64,000 bases of DNA from Lithobates sylvaticus (Eukaryota > Chordata > Amphibia > Anura > Ranidae). The position numbers and the translations under genes were made by a program. Below the pieces are notes generated by a model. It worked only from the letters and a program-made list of their open reading frames with translations, made no database searches and was not told where the DNA came from. Shown one piece after another: positions 43,740-55,798 of the stretch (its first letter is position 1; every line of letters starts with the position of its first letter). The stretch is taken from NCBI GenBank assembly GCA_028564925.1, contig CM053030.1:266378199-266442198 (forward strand), in the 5' to 3' direction.

Positions 43740-46250
43740 CCCGGAGCAGATTCCCTCCTTGGTAATGCATTTCTTCTCTTCCCACTGGAAAACACTTCCG
43801 CAGGTAGTCCTTAAAGTTGAGGGATGGGTGGTATGTTTTTTAGTGGACACAGGGGCTACTACGAGTTGTCTTAACGACACCCGTTTTTTCAACCAAAAAA
43901 TAAAAATAAAAAATTGTACCGAGGGCTGCTCTACTCTATGGGAATTAATGGGATAGATGTTACACACAAACATTTGCCATCCTCACTGACTGCCCCTTAT
44001 GTCTAAAGGGAAGAGACCTCATGTCTTCATTAGGGGTAACGTTAAATTTAACCTACAAGGGGGAATGACTACCGAATCAGCAACATGTGACTTGACTTTC
44101 CAAAAAGAAAAGATTTAACGTTTTACTTTATGACCATACTGGCACCATTAGAGACTCACCCGATATGGGAAAAGTCAAAGACAGACGTAGGACATGTCAA
44201 ATGCACTCCTTATGTCCCTACTTTCGAACCAAACATCATACCATTCTTTCAGAAACAATACCACCGTCATGTTGACGAATTACAGGGTATAGCACCACAG
44301 ATCACCACATACAGTAAAGAAAGCCAGCGGCGAGTGGAGGCTAGGGGGATTTGAGGGGGGTGAACAAATGTATTTAACCACTTCCACCACTAGTCTCAAA
44401 CATCACGAGAATTTTTATAAACATCCCCGCTTCCTCCACTGTATATAGGGTACTAGACTTCCAATGCTTTCTTTAGCATTGATGTTCACAGGGATTTCCA
44501 AAGGATCTTTGCCTTTGCCTGAGGCTCGAGCTTGGGGCCGACTGACTTGGGCCCGTCTTCCTCAAGACTTTGTGGACAGTCCTGCAGCATTTTCCATGGT
44601 GTTAAAACTAACCCTGGATGACTGGGTGCTCCCACAGGGATCAGTACTCCTGCAATATGTAGATGACCTACTGTTATGTAGTGAGAGCGGGGCACAGTGT
44701 GCAGAAGACTCTGAAAGCCTGATGACTCACTTATCTCTTAAGGGTCACTTGGTGTCTCGCAAAAGAGATCCAGTGGTGCAGGGAGAGGGTGGAATACCTA
44801 GGATGTATTATCTCAGGCGGGACCAGGCAAGTGTCCCCTGAAAGAGTCAAGACTCTGACCTGTCTCGGCCCACATAAAGATAAGGCAGCGCTCCTTTCTT
44901 TTCTTGGCTCTATTGTCTACTGCAGGCAGTGGATCCCAGATTGTTCTTTTTATGATTCAATCCTTGCACCCCTCTACTGCAGCCACTGCCCCCAAGCAGG
45001 TGTTACACTGAGGAAATAACACGTACCTTATTACAGTCTTTGGCCAGTGCTCCAGCACTGGGTTTACCAGATCATAAGAAATCCTTTGTGCTTTACTGTA
45101 TAGTCAGGGACCCTGCGCTGGCTGCCATGCTGGCCCAAGCGCATGGTACCCACTACCGACCCGTGGCTTATCTATCCAAAAAACTCCCCGTTCAGATACA
45201 AGGACTGCCAGCTTGCCTACAAGCTGTTGCTGCCTGTGGCAGTGAACATGACAGTAAAGGAAACATCCAAAATCACTTTAGGAACTGATACTACATTGTA
45301 CACAACACATACTGTAGTACACCTTTTACAAAACATTTCTACATCTACTGACTACATAAATTTTTTTTTTTTGACGGCAGCTGTTCTAAGCGATACTGTA
45401 TGCTGTAGTGACTTTACCAGACATAATATAAGATCCAAAACCACTAGCAGCGACTTCAGCTCAGCAGGCAGAGCTCTATGCTATGACACATGCCTGTCAA
45501 TTATTCAAAGGACAAAAATTAAACATTTACACTGACAATAGATACACTTTTAGGGTCTTTTGGGCCCGCGGGTACAAGACAGCGGATAATAAGCAAATCT
45601 CAAATCAAGTCTGGGTAGAGGATTTATTAAGTGCACTCCATTTACCCTCAAAAAAAAAAAAAAATAATAATTTTTTTTTTTTATTAATGTCATAGATATT
45701 CCAGAAACAGTAGCTCCTTTGATTTTATCTTATCTCCATGGCCCCGGGCACATAGGTAAGAAACCCCTACAGCAACTTGCTTAACTTGTGTCCAGAATAA
45801 TGTTCAGGGACACATAGGCCCATTAAAAGACTTACAGATTGATTTGACACACATGCCCAAACAGAAAGGTAATATCAAATATCTTTGCGTAATAATACTC
45901 CATTTTGCCATTTTCCTCATGGCCGGAAGTTATTCCCGTAACAGGAGAGACCGCAGGGATAGCTGAATAGAAACATTAAAGACAAATTGAAAAAGGCCCA
46001 TCCCCAGATAAGAACCACCCCCATGCTAGGACAGGACTGTCCCCCTTTTGAGATCCTTATGGGAAGACCCGCTCAAAAAGCCCCTAAGATAGGCGAGGAA
46101 TCTAACTTATATTCCTTACAGGAAGAGCACGTGAAATATCTGGTGAGTAGCCCTGCTGAAACTTATGACAAGGTTGCTGTCACCTTTCTTCCTCTTTCCA
46201 CAGAACCAACACATCCTTTCGTCCCGGGGGATAAAGTACTGATCAAATAA
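43740..46250 (+). pseudogene. pol: Retroviral pol: protease, RT, RNase H, integrase
   Basis: A heavily broken fossil. A protease part with LVDTGATTSCLN lies near 43840. A reverse transcriptase part with LPQGSVLLQYVDDLLL lies near 44630-44680. An RNase H part follows (HYRPVAYLSKKLP near 45150, IYTDNRYTF near 45530), then an integrase part to about 46250 (GPGHIGKK; CPPFEILMGRPAQ). The order is that of orthoretroviruses. Many breaks. Confidence 0.8.
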
Positions 46251-46345
46251 CTTGCAGTCCGCAAACAACCAGGCCCCGTCTTCCAAGGTCCATTTGAAGT
46301 CCTCAAGGTCTCCAGGACAGCAATACTGACGGATCAAAGCCCACA

Positions 46346-47579
46346 ATGGATCCATGCATCAAGGTTGAAGAAGAGCCCACAGATAAAGGAGACAGGAAAG
46401 GAAATGGAGGAGTCCCCACCAACAACTGTACAAGAGACTCAGCCACTACTGTCCCATGCCCCCTCTCACAAAACCCCTTAACCCCCCAAACCATTCTTAC
46501 CATAGACTTTCCCCGTGAGCCAAGAAAATGCACCACCTGGACAGTCTTTCTTTTTCCAATTGAAATGACCATCACTGTATTCTTACTCTTATTTTTTGGG
46601 TGTTGGCTAAACTCCTCGTGCGGGATGGGGGAGGGTACTGTTGTAGTGAATGCCAGAGCAACATACATGGAAAGGAGTCATACTTATCCACAGGCCCACA
46701 TTTAGTCCCTATAGTTGGAAGGCCTATCACCCTAGAGCAGTTACTAAATACCACCCAGGAAGTCCCTGTTATAAAACACCACTCCCACGGGTTAGCTACT
46801 TTTAATATCCTGGACCCTGATGAAAGCATAGGTAACATGTCCCTATATGACATATGTAAATGTGTAAGGGGATCCAACAATCCACGGGTTACTGAATGGA
46901 TAAACAGCGCACACATGGACAGCCCCTGGATAAGGCAAGGTGGAGATAGCATTCCCTCTTTGGGGGATTGGATGTGTTTAGTGGGATTAAGGTCAAGACT
47001 TAGCCCCCCCCAAAGTGGTTCAAACCCCTCATGTTCCCCACGGATGGATGGTCTGTTGTGGACTATGGTGCCATACCACCGTCCCTTACCCTATGGACAG
47101 AAAAACTTCAGGTTGGTGTACTATTGTGGAAATTATCCCTCTAATGGGGACCACAGGGTCAGACACACTTGTGTCCATGAAACCTGCCCACGGTCACCTT
47201 GAATTTGGCAGACACAAGAGGGAATTAACCACTTGGTGGGACAACATTTTTGCATCCTTCGGTGGGGTAGGCGTATACAATGCCGTCACAAAGGAGATTG
47301 ATTTGGGATGTTAATGGATTCATGGATGAATGCCACTCATGGAATCCCTTTTCAGGTGTAGGAGGATGGTTCGGTTCTATTTGGGAAAACATTATGAATT
47401 TCTTTAAGAAAGCGGGTATGATACTCCTCACGATACTTATTTTACCTCTGGCCGTTTATGTGACAATCAAATTGGTGTTCTGCCTGATAAGTAAAGTAGC
47501 AAAATCAAAGAACCTAGTTGATAAGTCTGAAACAGCCATGACCATGTTTAAGGCAGGATATAGGTGGTACAATGAGTGA
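46346..47579 (+). pseudogene. env: Retroviral env
   Basis: After an acidic, hydrophilic start there is a hydrophobic stretch near 46560-46610 (VFLLLFFGCW), which may be a leader peptide. A surface part with several N-x-S/T sites follows. Near the end WFGSIWENIMNFFKKAG precedes a ~25-residue hydrophobic anchor (ILLTILILPLAVYV) and a short basic tail ending at 47579. This is the layout of a transmembrane envelope subunit. It is broken. Confidence 0.7.
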
Positions 47580-47610
47580 TCAGCGGAGACTTCTTAAAGT
47601 CTCCTATGAT

Positions 47611-47622
47611 CAAAGGAGGGAT
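47611..47622 (+). promoter_or_regulatory. Retroviral polypurine tract
   Basis: CAAAGGAGGGAT lies directly before the TGTAAGG start of the 3' LTR, the expected place of the plus-strand primer. Confidence 0.7.
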
Positions 47623-48189
47623 TGTAAGGAAACGTGGGAAGTGTAGAGTTACCCTTCAAGATTTAATAGTATTGTAACAAAGATGTTTTTCTGTAGAAAC
47701 TCACTGTAAATTCTGTTTATCTCACACTCACACACTTCCATAACAAGTTTTAGTTCTCATGGCTTCTAGCAACGGGTCTGCTTCCCATAACAAGTATGCT
47801 GTTTTGTACTTCTATTTATTATCAAAACATACTGAGAACCTTATCAAGGACATATATTGCGTGAGACATTTTTAGAGTAAATATGATGTGGAGTCTGAAG
47901 GAAGAAATATTATGAATCTTGCAGATCAATATTGAATTGTATAACAAAATGCTTAAATGGTTGAATGTGATTGGTTGTTCAATTGCGTTCTTCCCCCTTT
48001 TTTGTATTGTATATGCTCTGTGAAACGGGAAGTAAAGGCATTCTTTTTTCAACCACACACAGTGTATGGTGTCTTTTTTGCCTGTCTGGACAGACAAGGG
48101 GGGAAAAGGGCGAGAGTTTTCCATTGACCGTCAAAGTCCAGTTGAGGGAAAGAGGAGCTGATGCACAGGACAATACAGGAAACCTAACA
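47623..48189 (+). repeat. 3' LTR of the endogenous retrovirus
   Basis: 567 bp, TGTAAGG...CCTAACA, differing from the 5' LTR at only about four or five positions. TTAAA follows at 48190-48194. Confidence 0.93.
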
Positions 48190-48627
48190 TTAAAGGCAAA
48201 CATCCCTTTGGGGGGGGGGGGGGGCATGTGCGTTATTACACCACACAGAAAACATTTTTTTGCTAATTGATATTTTTTTTTTTCAATACAAAAAAAAACT
48301 TCTCCAAGAAAAACTTACAAAAAATATCCCATAAAAGCCAACAAAAAAATAACAAGGTTAAAGTTTTTGGTAAATGGCATAATTAATCCCCTGTGAATAA
48401 TGCCTTGGGCATTGGGATTGGGGGTGAATGTTGGTGGGTCGTGGTATCTCCATGAGGTAGTGAAGAGGTCCAGAAGATGAGCTAGGGATTGTCCCAGCAT
48501 ACACAAATGTATCTTGAGAGGCAGTGTTGGACAACTGGGAGGGTGGCATGCCACTTCTTTTTGCTGCCGATATTGGAAATGCTATTTATACACTGCTCCT
48601 CAAGGTTGCCACCTATGTCCTCTAGCA

Positions 48628-48810
48628 CAGTGGTCATCAACCCTGTCCTCAGGGCCCACTAACAGGCCAGGTTTGCAAGAAAACTGAAATACAATACAGG
48701 TGATATCATTTGCTGCTCAGTGATTGCAGTATTCTAGTCTGCATCTCCCCAAGGTAATACATAAAACCTGGCCTGTTAGTGGGCCCTGAGGACAGGGTTG
48801 ATGACCACTC
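48628..48810. mobile_element. hAT-like MITE, 183 bp
   Basis: About 40 bp inverted ends: CAGTGGTCATCAACCCTGTC, CTCAGGGCCCACTAACAGGC at the left and the inverse ending GGGTTGATGACCACT at the right. CAGTGGT-type ends are typical of vertebrate hAT MITEs. No convincing 8-bp duplication remains. Confidence 0.75.
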
Positions 48811-49246
48811 CTTTTGCTCGGATGTATGATGTCATCCTGAAGAAGTAAAATACATTTTATTACAAAAATAACATTTAAAAAAACTTTAAAAAAAATGTTA
48901 AAACAAAAAAATAATTTTTATTTTTTTTTAAAATTACAACAATTATCAAACATTTAAAAAAATAATAAAGTTAAAAACAAAACTAATAAATAAAAATAAA
49001 ACATAATTAAATACATTTAAAAATGTAAAAATGATTAAAATGAAAAAATACATTTATCATGACCAAAAAATATAAAAATATTTTTCAAGCTTATATTTAA
49101 CCCTCAAAAATTCCAAAGAATTAGCTTACTGCCTCTTGTTTGCCAAAAATGAATGGCGCAAAAAAGCCAGCTGCTGGCACTATATATTGTATGCTCCTTT
49201 TGGGGGCTGGAGTTCCACTCTGAGCTGCATTCTCTTCTGCTGTTAG

Positions 49247-49402
49247 CAGTGCCGGGACAAGGTCATCCAGTGCCCAGGGCAAAGTTGCCAAACTGCGCCC
49301 CCCCTTTCCCTTAGGGTTAGGCTCAGGGTGCCCCCTACCCCTGCAATATACCATTGCGCCAGGGGCAGCCGCCCCTCCTGCCCACCCCTTGTCCCGGCCC
49401 TG
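49247..49402. mobile_element. hAT MITE, 156 bp, CAGGGCCGGGACAAG ends
   Basis: The left end CAGTGCCGGGACAAG and the right end CTTGTCCCGGCCCTG are inverted repeats with one mismatch. A perfect 8-bp duplication GCTGTTAG flanks it (49239-49246 and 49403-49410), diagnostic of hAT. It lies in the minus-strand frame discussed as a possible Harbinger partner gene. Confidence 0.9.
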
Positions 49403-49774
49403 GCTGTTAGGTCCCACCTGACAGGATCCTGCAGAGACTTTTAGCAGGTATGCAGGATTTTTTCTAAACAATAAAAAGAATTAAAAAAAATTGTTCTTTT
49501 AAAAACATTACATGCAAATACAAAGATTACATACACATTATAAAGCAATATGCACTTACCAGGTTCCTTCCTCTGGCTCCTTGATAACTTGTCCCAGTTA
49601 AGAGTCGAACTGGCCACTATATCTATCTATATCTTTCTCTTATGGATGCAATCACTGTACTTTGCGTGGACCGCCAGAGCAGGGTTTTTTCTTTCTGCCT
49701 TAGAACTCCCCTGCCTCTAAACTCCTGTAAACACTCCTGTAAACACCTATGTGTGCATATGTGAGCTACTGTAA

Positions 49775-50051
49775 GGCTATTTTAACACCGAGGCGCGCTG
49801 GCGGTAAAGCGCTTTACTGTCGTTTTAGCATTGCATTTTGGCCGCTAGCGGGGCGGTTTTACCCCCAGCGAGCGGCCGAAAAAAGGGTTAATATCGCCCG
49901 CAAAGCGGCACTTTGCAGGCGGGTTCGGAGCGCAGCCCCATTGTTTTCAATGGGAGGGAGCGCTTTAGGAGCGGTACATACACCGCACCTACAGTGCACC
50001 AAAGATGCGGCTTGCATGACATTTTTCAGCGTCCTCAGTGTGAAAGGGGCC
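49775..50051. mobile_element. TAA-flanked MITE (Harbinger-type), 277 bp
   Basis: TAA flanks both ends (49772-49774 and 50052-50054). The left GGCTATTTTAACACCGAGGC and the right TCAGTGTGAAAGGGGCC are imperfect inverted repeats, since GGCCCCTTTCACACTGA is the inverse of the right end. The interior is G+C-rich with AAAGCGC and GCGCTTT words. TAA duplication is typical of PIF/Harbinger MITEs. Confidence 0.75.
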
Positions 50052-50054
50052 TAA

Positions 50055-50689
50055 CATGCAGAGAAAAACAATGCCAGAGGCCCCCAGCAGCAGAAAAAAA
50101 GTGTCCAGTGTGCATGAGACCTAACTGATCTTTGATCTGATGCTAGCAATTCAGATTATTTAAATTATCCAAGTCAGCTGGAAAATGTATACTATAAAGC
50201 AGGGGTATCCAACTTTTTGACCTTCCTGGACTTCAGAGAAGAAGAATTGTACTGGCCATATATAAAATACACTAACAATAATGCTGGGTACACACAATCT
50301 GAATATTGGTGGCTTCAGCAGGAACCAGATGACATTCAGTAAGTGTGTACAGCTGCCTGTCTCACAGAAGTTGGTCTTACAACCAGCATTCAATCAGCGT
50401 CCGATCAGCGCTGGCAGCCAATGGCAGCCAGTCATTTCTCTTAACCCATAAACTGTTTTATGGAAGCTTTTACCTCAAGAAAAGTGGCACTTTGATAGAG
50501 GTTTAAGTTTGCCCCTACCTATGCAAACCTATATAGGGGTTCATATAAATCCCTTTAGATAATTTGCGTGCATGTATTAGAGGTACATAGCTGTGTTTTT
50601 GTTGTTAAAGATCTAAATGTACAGTAAAATTGACAACAGTTCTAAACTAAAATTTACATGAGAAGATCATGAATTTAGGATTTATTATT
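50055..50689. other. Intergenic DNA without a recognised gene
   Basis: No ORF of note. TGCTGGGTACACACAATCTG at about 50281 resembles the start of GTACACAC-type MITEs such as 61591-62012, but no right end was found. Confidence 0.4.
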
Positions 50690-50945
50690 TTGGATCTGAC
50701 AACACAAGGTGATCCCACAGGTTGTATCTTTACTAAGACCTAGGGACTTGCATGATATCCTCCAAATGTTGAAGGCATGGTTTGGTTTGGGTGGGGCCCC
50801 CCTGCCCCTCCTTTTCCTGGCCAGCCAGGCTGCATGCTCATTTAAGAGTCCATTGATTTTGAGAGGGACCTCACACCAATTTTTGTTTTTCTTTTTTGCA
50901 TAACAGTCCTCCTAAAAAATCCATACCAGGACCCTATTTAAGTTT
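50690..50945. repeat. Decayed copy of the hairpin-module flank
   Basis: CCTCCAAATGTTGAAGGCAT, then a G+C-rich block, CAGGCTGCATGCTCATTTAA, TTGATTTTGAGAGGGACCTC and AAAATCCATACCAGGACCC follow the same order as 27550-27740 in the foldback, with much divergence. Only the flank is recognisable here, not the mini-gene. Confidence 0.6.
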
Positions 50946-51883
50946 TTTTTTTTTTTTTTTTTTATATATTTCCTGCAGGGAATGTGGACTGGTAAGTTTT
51001 GTAAAGAGGATGGGAAGGGGTCATACCCTCACTGCCTCTCCTGAACTGCATATCTGGATAAATCTGGCAATAGATGGATCCAAATTCTGTCAGTTTAGTG
51101 GGGACCAGCTGAGTTTGGTCCATCGACAGCCGTTTCTGTTCCAAAGAAGTCGATCCAGTGATTTGTGTAATTTGTGATGAAATGCTTGAGGAGCCGAGGT
51201 ACATGATGTTCCAATGCATCAGGAACTCAGAAGTGACCTGTGCCACATTGGGGCCAGCTTTTTTTTTTTTTACACAGGGCTGTTGTAGGTTTCATTTATG
51301 TGAGTAGTTTGAGTGATCTTAATAAAGTATCCTTGCATCGTTTTATGCTATGTTGCGTTTTTGCCTTATCTTTACACACCCTTGTGAACATGCTCTTATA
51401 AACCTTAGGCAAACTTTATACCAGAGGGAAGTGCCGTTATCTTTTTAAGGCTCTTCAAGGTGTTCCATTTGATTATACCAAGCGTATTAGGACTTCTCTG
51501 AATAGAGGGTCAAACCTTTGCGGTAAGCCTTTTGGTGTGGTATGGTGGAGGAACACATATGGTGCTCTTCATGGATTGATATTATATGCACATATTCTTG
51601 CACAAGGTGATATTTAATGGAAGATTTGCATGTGCAGTGTAGACTTTAATGCATGACATTATTTTTCTTGTGTTTCTGTTATACATATCCTGATATATTT
51701 CACTGAGTGATTTTATTGAATTTTATTGTTTTAATAGTGCAGCACTTTTTATTGTAGAGATACCATTTATATTGAAAGGCGTGCTAACAGCTTCTGTTTT
51801 GTTTTCAACCATTAGTGCGGTTTCATATTATAGTCTTTCCTATAGGAAATGTCTATGCTATCAAGTCAAAAAACACATAAAGT
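50946..51883. other. Intergenic DNA, nothing recognised
   Basis: A T run at 50943-50963 opens the region. No gene, element end or array was found. The overlapping open frames at 50896-51246 on opposite strands have no motif. Confidence 0.4.
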
Positions 51884-53080
51884 ATAAGTATTAGGGATGA
51901 GCCGAACACCTCCCGGTTCGGTTTGCATCGAGAACATGCGAACGGACTGAAAGTTTGCGCGAACATTCGAACACTGTTAAAGTCTATGGGACTCGAACGT
52001 AAGAAATCAAAAGTGTGAATTTTAAAGGCTAATATACAAGTTATTGTCCTAAAAAGGGGTTGGGGACCCGTGTTCGGTGATTTTAATGATGCTTAAAGTA
52101 AAAAAATAAAAGTGAAATATTCCTTTAAATATCATACCTGGGGGGTTTCTATAGTATGCCTGTAAAGTGGCGTGTGTTTCCCATGTTTAGAACAGTATCT
52201 GCACAAAATTACATTTCTAAAGGAATAAAAGTCACTTTAAACTGCTTGCGGCTGTAATGTAATGTCGGGTCCTGGCAATATAGATGAAAATGATTGAGAA
52301 AAACGGCATGGGTAACCCCCCAGCCCATTACCAGGTCCTTTGGGTCTTGTATGGATAGTAAGGGGAACCATGCACCCAAATTTAAAAAAGAAAAGGCGTG
52401 GGGCCCCCAGGCCCTATACACTCTGAGCAGCAGTATAAAGGCGGTCCAAACAAGACAGGGACTGTAGGTTTGTTCTTAAGTTGAATCTGTTTGTAATTTG
52501 GAACAGGTACATTTTTTTAAGTGTAGCTCCAGACAAAAAATATATTTTTAAGCTTTTTGGATAACAGAGGGAAGGAAGGGTTATCATCACCCCTGTAACA
52601 TTTGTTTTGCTGTCTGTGCCCCTGTTCAGAAGATTTCACCTCACTTTCTGTCCCAATGACAATTGGATTTTGAAAATTTGTTTTTTTTTAGGGAAACAAG
52701 GATTGGTGATAATAAAGCATCAGTGGAGAGTGGAGACACCTTTTTCCCATATTAACTCTTACAGGAGCGAATTTCTCTTCCTAGGGGTAGATTTCCTCTC
52801 ACTTCCTGTTGTCTCCCTCCATTTGTAAGTAGGAGTCGTTTGTAAGTCGGACGAGCCCTGCTGCAAAATACTACAGCAAAAATCGTAATTACACGCCCCT
52901 GTTAAACAGGGGCAGAAAAATTGGGCTTTAGGCACTGGTGGTGGTGCCCAGAACCAAAAATGTTCTTAGAAGCTATCAACATGAACATTGAGAAGGAATA
53001 GGATAGTCACTCAGCATAACAGGATAGTCGCTCAGCATCAGCATAGGCAGTCTTCAAGGGATCTCACATTCATAACAAAA

Positions 53081-55571
53081 TTAATCAGTTACATCAGCAT
53101 CAGGTGCTTGGTAGCTGGTGATCCAAGACTGATTCATTTTTATGAAGGTGAGCCGATCAACTGAGTCTGTGGATAGGCACACTCTGATCGGTTACAAAGC
53201 CTCCAGCAGCACTGAATGTGCGTTCAGATAGAACGATGGATGCAGGACAGACCAGTAGCTCAGTTGCATACTGTGTAAGCTCTGGCCAGTGATCCATCCT
53301 CAAGACCAGTAACCCAGTGGATTTTGGGTTGGAAAGGTCTCCAAATCTGATCTTGTCCCAAGGTATTCCTGCACCATGTAAATCAGACGCTGGCGATGGT
53401 TGCTGGAACCAATCAGACCTTGGGGCTGTGGACTAAAAAATTGTCTGAATGCATCGGTCAGATGGACACCTTCTCCACCGCTCCTTCTGTGACTGACCGA
53501 AGCCTCAAATTGCAACCTCCCAGACTCTGGAAACGCATTGCACAAACCTTTCTGCAAGGCCTCCCGAAGAGGTTTCATCCTCTGCTCCCTCTGTGAAGGC
53601 TGGATAAGTTTTGCAACCTTACCCTTGTAACGTGGATCAAGAAGGGTTGCCAGCCAGTACTGATCCCTCTCCTTGATAGCACGAACCCAAGGGGCCTTTT
53701 GCAGGCTTTGCAGGATCAGGGAGGCCATGCAGTGTAGGTTTGCTGAGGCATTTGGTCTGGAGTCCTCTGGGTCACTAAGGACAACATGATCCGCAGCCAC
53801 CTCCTCCCAGCCACGTGCAAGACCATGGGTTTCTGGGGACTGAAATCAATCCCTTGAAGATTGCTGCTGATGCTGAGTGCCAGGCTCCATCTCCATGGTG
53901 ACACAATCCTCCTCCTCCTGTGTGAGAGGCTGGCCTGCAGGAATACTGTCTGGATAAAGGGGGTCTTGAGAGGTAAGGAAGTCCTCCTATTCCCCCCTCT
54001 GTTCTGCCTCAAGTGCCCTGTCCATTATTCCATGCAGCGTGTGCTCCCACAGGAAGACAAGAGGGACAGTATAACTGATGCATGCACTGCCACTGCTCAC
54101 CATACTCGTGGCCTCCTCAAATGGTGACAGGACAGTGCATGCATCCTTGATCATTAGTCACTGGCGTGGCGAAAAAAATCCCATCTCCCCTGACCCTGTC
54201 CTGGTGCCATACTCACACAGGTACTCATTGATGGCCCTCTGCTGCGTGTGCAGCCGCTGCAGCATTGTCAATGTTGAGTTCCACCTGGTGGGCATGTCAC
54301 AGATGAGTCGGTTCTTGGGCAGGTTGCATTCCTTTTGAAGGTCAGCCAGCCGAGCACTGGCATTATATGACCGGCGGAAATGCCCACCGACTTTCCTGGC
54401 CTGCCTCAGGAGATCCTGTAAGCCTGGGTACCTGCACAAGAACCGATGCACCACCAAATGAAGGACGTGAGCCAAACAGGGAACATGGGTCAAGTGTCCC
54501 TGTCGGAGGGCAGAGAGAAGGTTGGTGCCATTGTCGCAAACCACCATTCCTGTCTAAAGCTGACATGGCGTCAACCACCTCTGAACCTGCCCCTGCAGAG
54601 CTGCCAGAATCTCTGCCCCAGTGTTGCTCCTGTCCCCTAAGCAGACCAACTCAAGCACTGCATGGCATCTTTTTGCCTGAGTACTTGCGTAGCCCCTTGA
54701 ACGCATACGAAGCGCCGCTGGTTCCGAGGACAAATCTGGACAGGAAGAGGATTTGTGGAGAAGAGAGGTGTGGCAGAATCACCACTACCAGCATTTTGGA
54801 GGCGTGGTGGCAGAACAAGCTCCAACATTACTGCACCCTGTCCTGCATCCTTCCCAGCTGCCAGCAGGGTTACCCAGTGCGCCGTTAAAGAAAGGTAATG
54901 TCCCTGTCCATGCCTGCTGGACCATATGTCAGCGGTAATATGCACCTTACCACTGACTGCCCTGTCCAACGAGGCCAAGACATTGCCTTCCACATGCCGG
55001 TAGAGAGCCGAAATGGCATGCCGAGAAAAAAAATGGCGTTTGGGAACCTGCCACTGAGGTACCACACATTCCACAAATTCTCGAAAGGGAGCAGACCAGC
55101 TGAAAAGGCAGCAGTTGGAGTGCTAGCAATTTAGCCAAACTAGTATTCAGCCGCTGAGCATGTGAATAGCTGGGACCGAATTTCTTTCTTTCGACTGTTT
55201 AGCAACTGGGGTAGGGAAATTTGCCTGCTACAATCGGATTTAGGTGTACTGCTAGCAGATTGCCCGCAAGTGCTTGGAACACCTAATTCTACACCTTCAT
55301 TCCTCTCAGTGCAGGTCTCTGAGAGGACTGAAGTTATAGTGGGGTTGGAGATCCCAGCTGATGAGGAGCAAGGAGAGGTCCGCCTTGTTCTTTGGTGTGG
55401 GTCTTTTAAGTACTGTTGCCAACAGACTGCATGGGAGCTCGACATATGTCTGGTAAAGCATGTGGTGCCCAAGCGGCTGTTGTTTTGGCCACACTTGATA
55501 CGCTTCAGACATATGTTACAAACAGCAACGGTGCGATCTGCTGCACAAGTCTCAAAAAAGGCCCACACCAA
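53081..55571 (-). pseudogene. hAT transposase pseudogene, BED finger to C-terminus
   Basis: Broken over several frames. The N-terminus has CNICLKRIKCGQ...TTCFTRHMSSSH, a BED-type zinc finger for DNA binding. Then VHITADIWSSRHGQGHYLSL carries the first catalytic Asp near 54930. MVVCDNGTNLL near 54540 carries the second, followed by VPCLAHVLHLVVH and MPTRWNSTLTMLQRL. The C-terminal half (53800-53300, 64-80% like copy A by eye) contains YWLATLLDPRYKGKVA and LIYMVQEYLGTRS. At least four frame changes or stops separate these blocks. It cannot encode an active enzyme. Unlike copies A and B, no MPGRPTRRGR module is seen before the BED finger. Confidence 0.9.
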
Positions 55572-55755
55572 AGAACTTTTGAAAAAAAACGCACAGAGTC
55601 AGCAGCGCCCAGCTATATATATATGTATATACTAAATACACTGCAGCTAACTGAATAAACTGCCTGCCTGAAGTATATTAGAAACAGTACAGCAGGAACG
55701 GTCTGCAGTGAGATCTAGCTAACTGAATAAACTGCCTGCTCAAAGTAAATGAAAT

Positions 55756-55756
<1 letters not shown>

Positions 55757-55796
<40 letters not shown>
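55757..55796. repeat. (CT)20 microsatellite
   Basis: A pure CT run of about 40 bp in the 5' leader position of hAT copy D, the place occupied by long arrays in copies A and B. Confidence 0.95.

Positions 55797-55798
<2 letters not shown>

Larger units (their letters stand above)
30481..48189 (+). mobile_element. Endogenous retrovirus with nested insertions
   Basis: A proviral fossil with two LTRs, flanked by a 5-bp duplication TTAAA (30476-30480 and 48190-48194). Parts in order: 5' LTR, primer-binding site resembling tRNA-Leu, repeat-bearing leader, gag, protease, reverse transcriptase, RNase H, integrase, env, polypurine tract, 3' LTR. The leader holds a LINE and gag holds a Ty3 element. 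Without these the provirus is about 8.2 kb. The LTRs differ at only about four or five places in 568 bp, so it is young (a few million years at common vertebrate rates, inference). pol is broken many times. Class I (gamma/epsilon-like) is my best guess but is not secure. Confidence 0.9.
48195..49771. other. Flank beyond the retrovirus, possible remainder of the Harbinger element
   Basis: Before the retrovirus landed, this DNA adjoined the Harbinger 3' flank. Autonomous PIF/Harbinger elements usually carry a second, Myb/SANT-like gene in convergent orientation. Minus-strand frames ending at 48358 (with DTFVYAGTIPSSSSGPLHYL) and at 49121 (with SIQYIVPAAGFFAPFIFG) could be remains of such a gene, but I see no SANT motif. 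There is a G run at 48211-48222 and a strongly A-rich stretch from 48840 to 49090. Confidence 0.3.

Noticed and set aside
55757-55796. CT run as a promoter element
   Set aside because: It is a simple microsatellite. Its place in the leader is noted, but no regulatory motif is seen.
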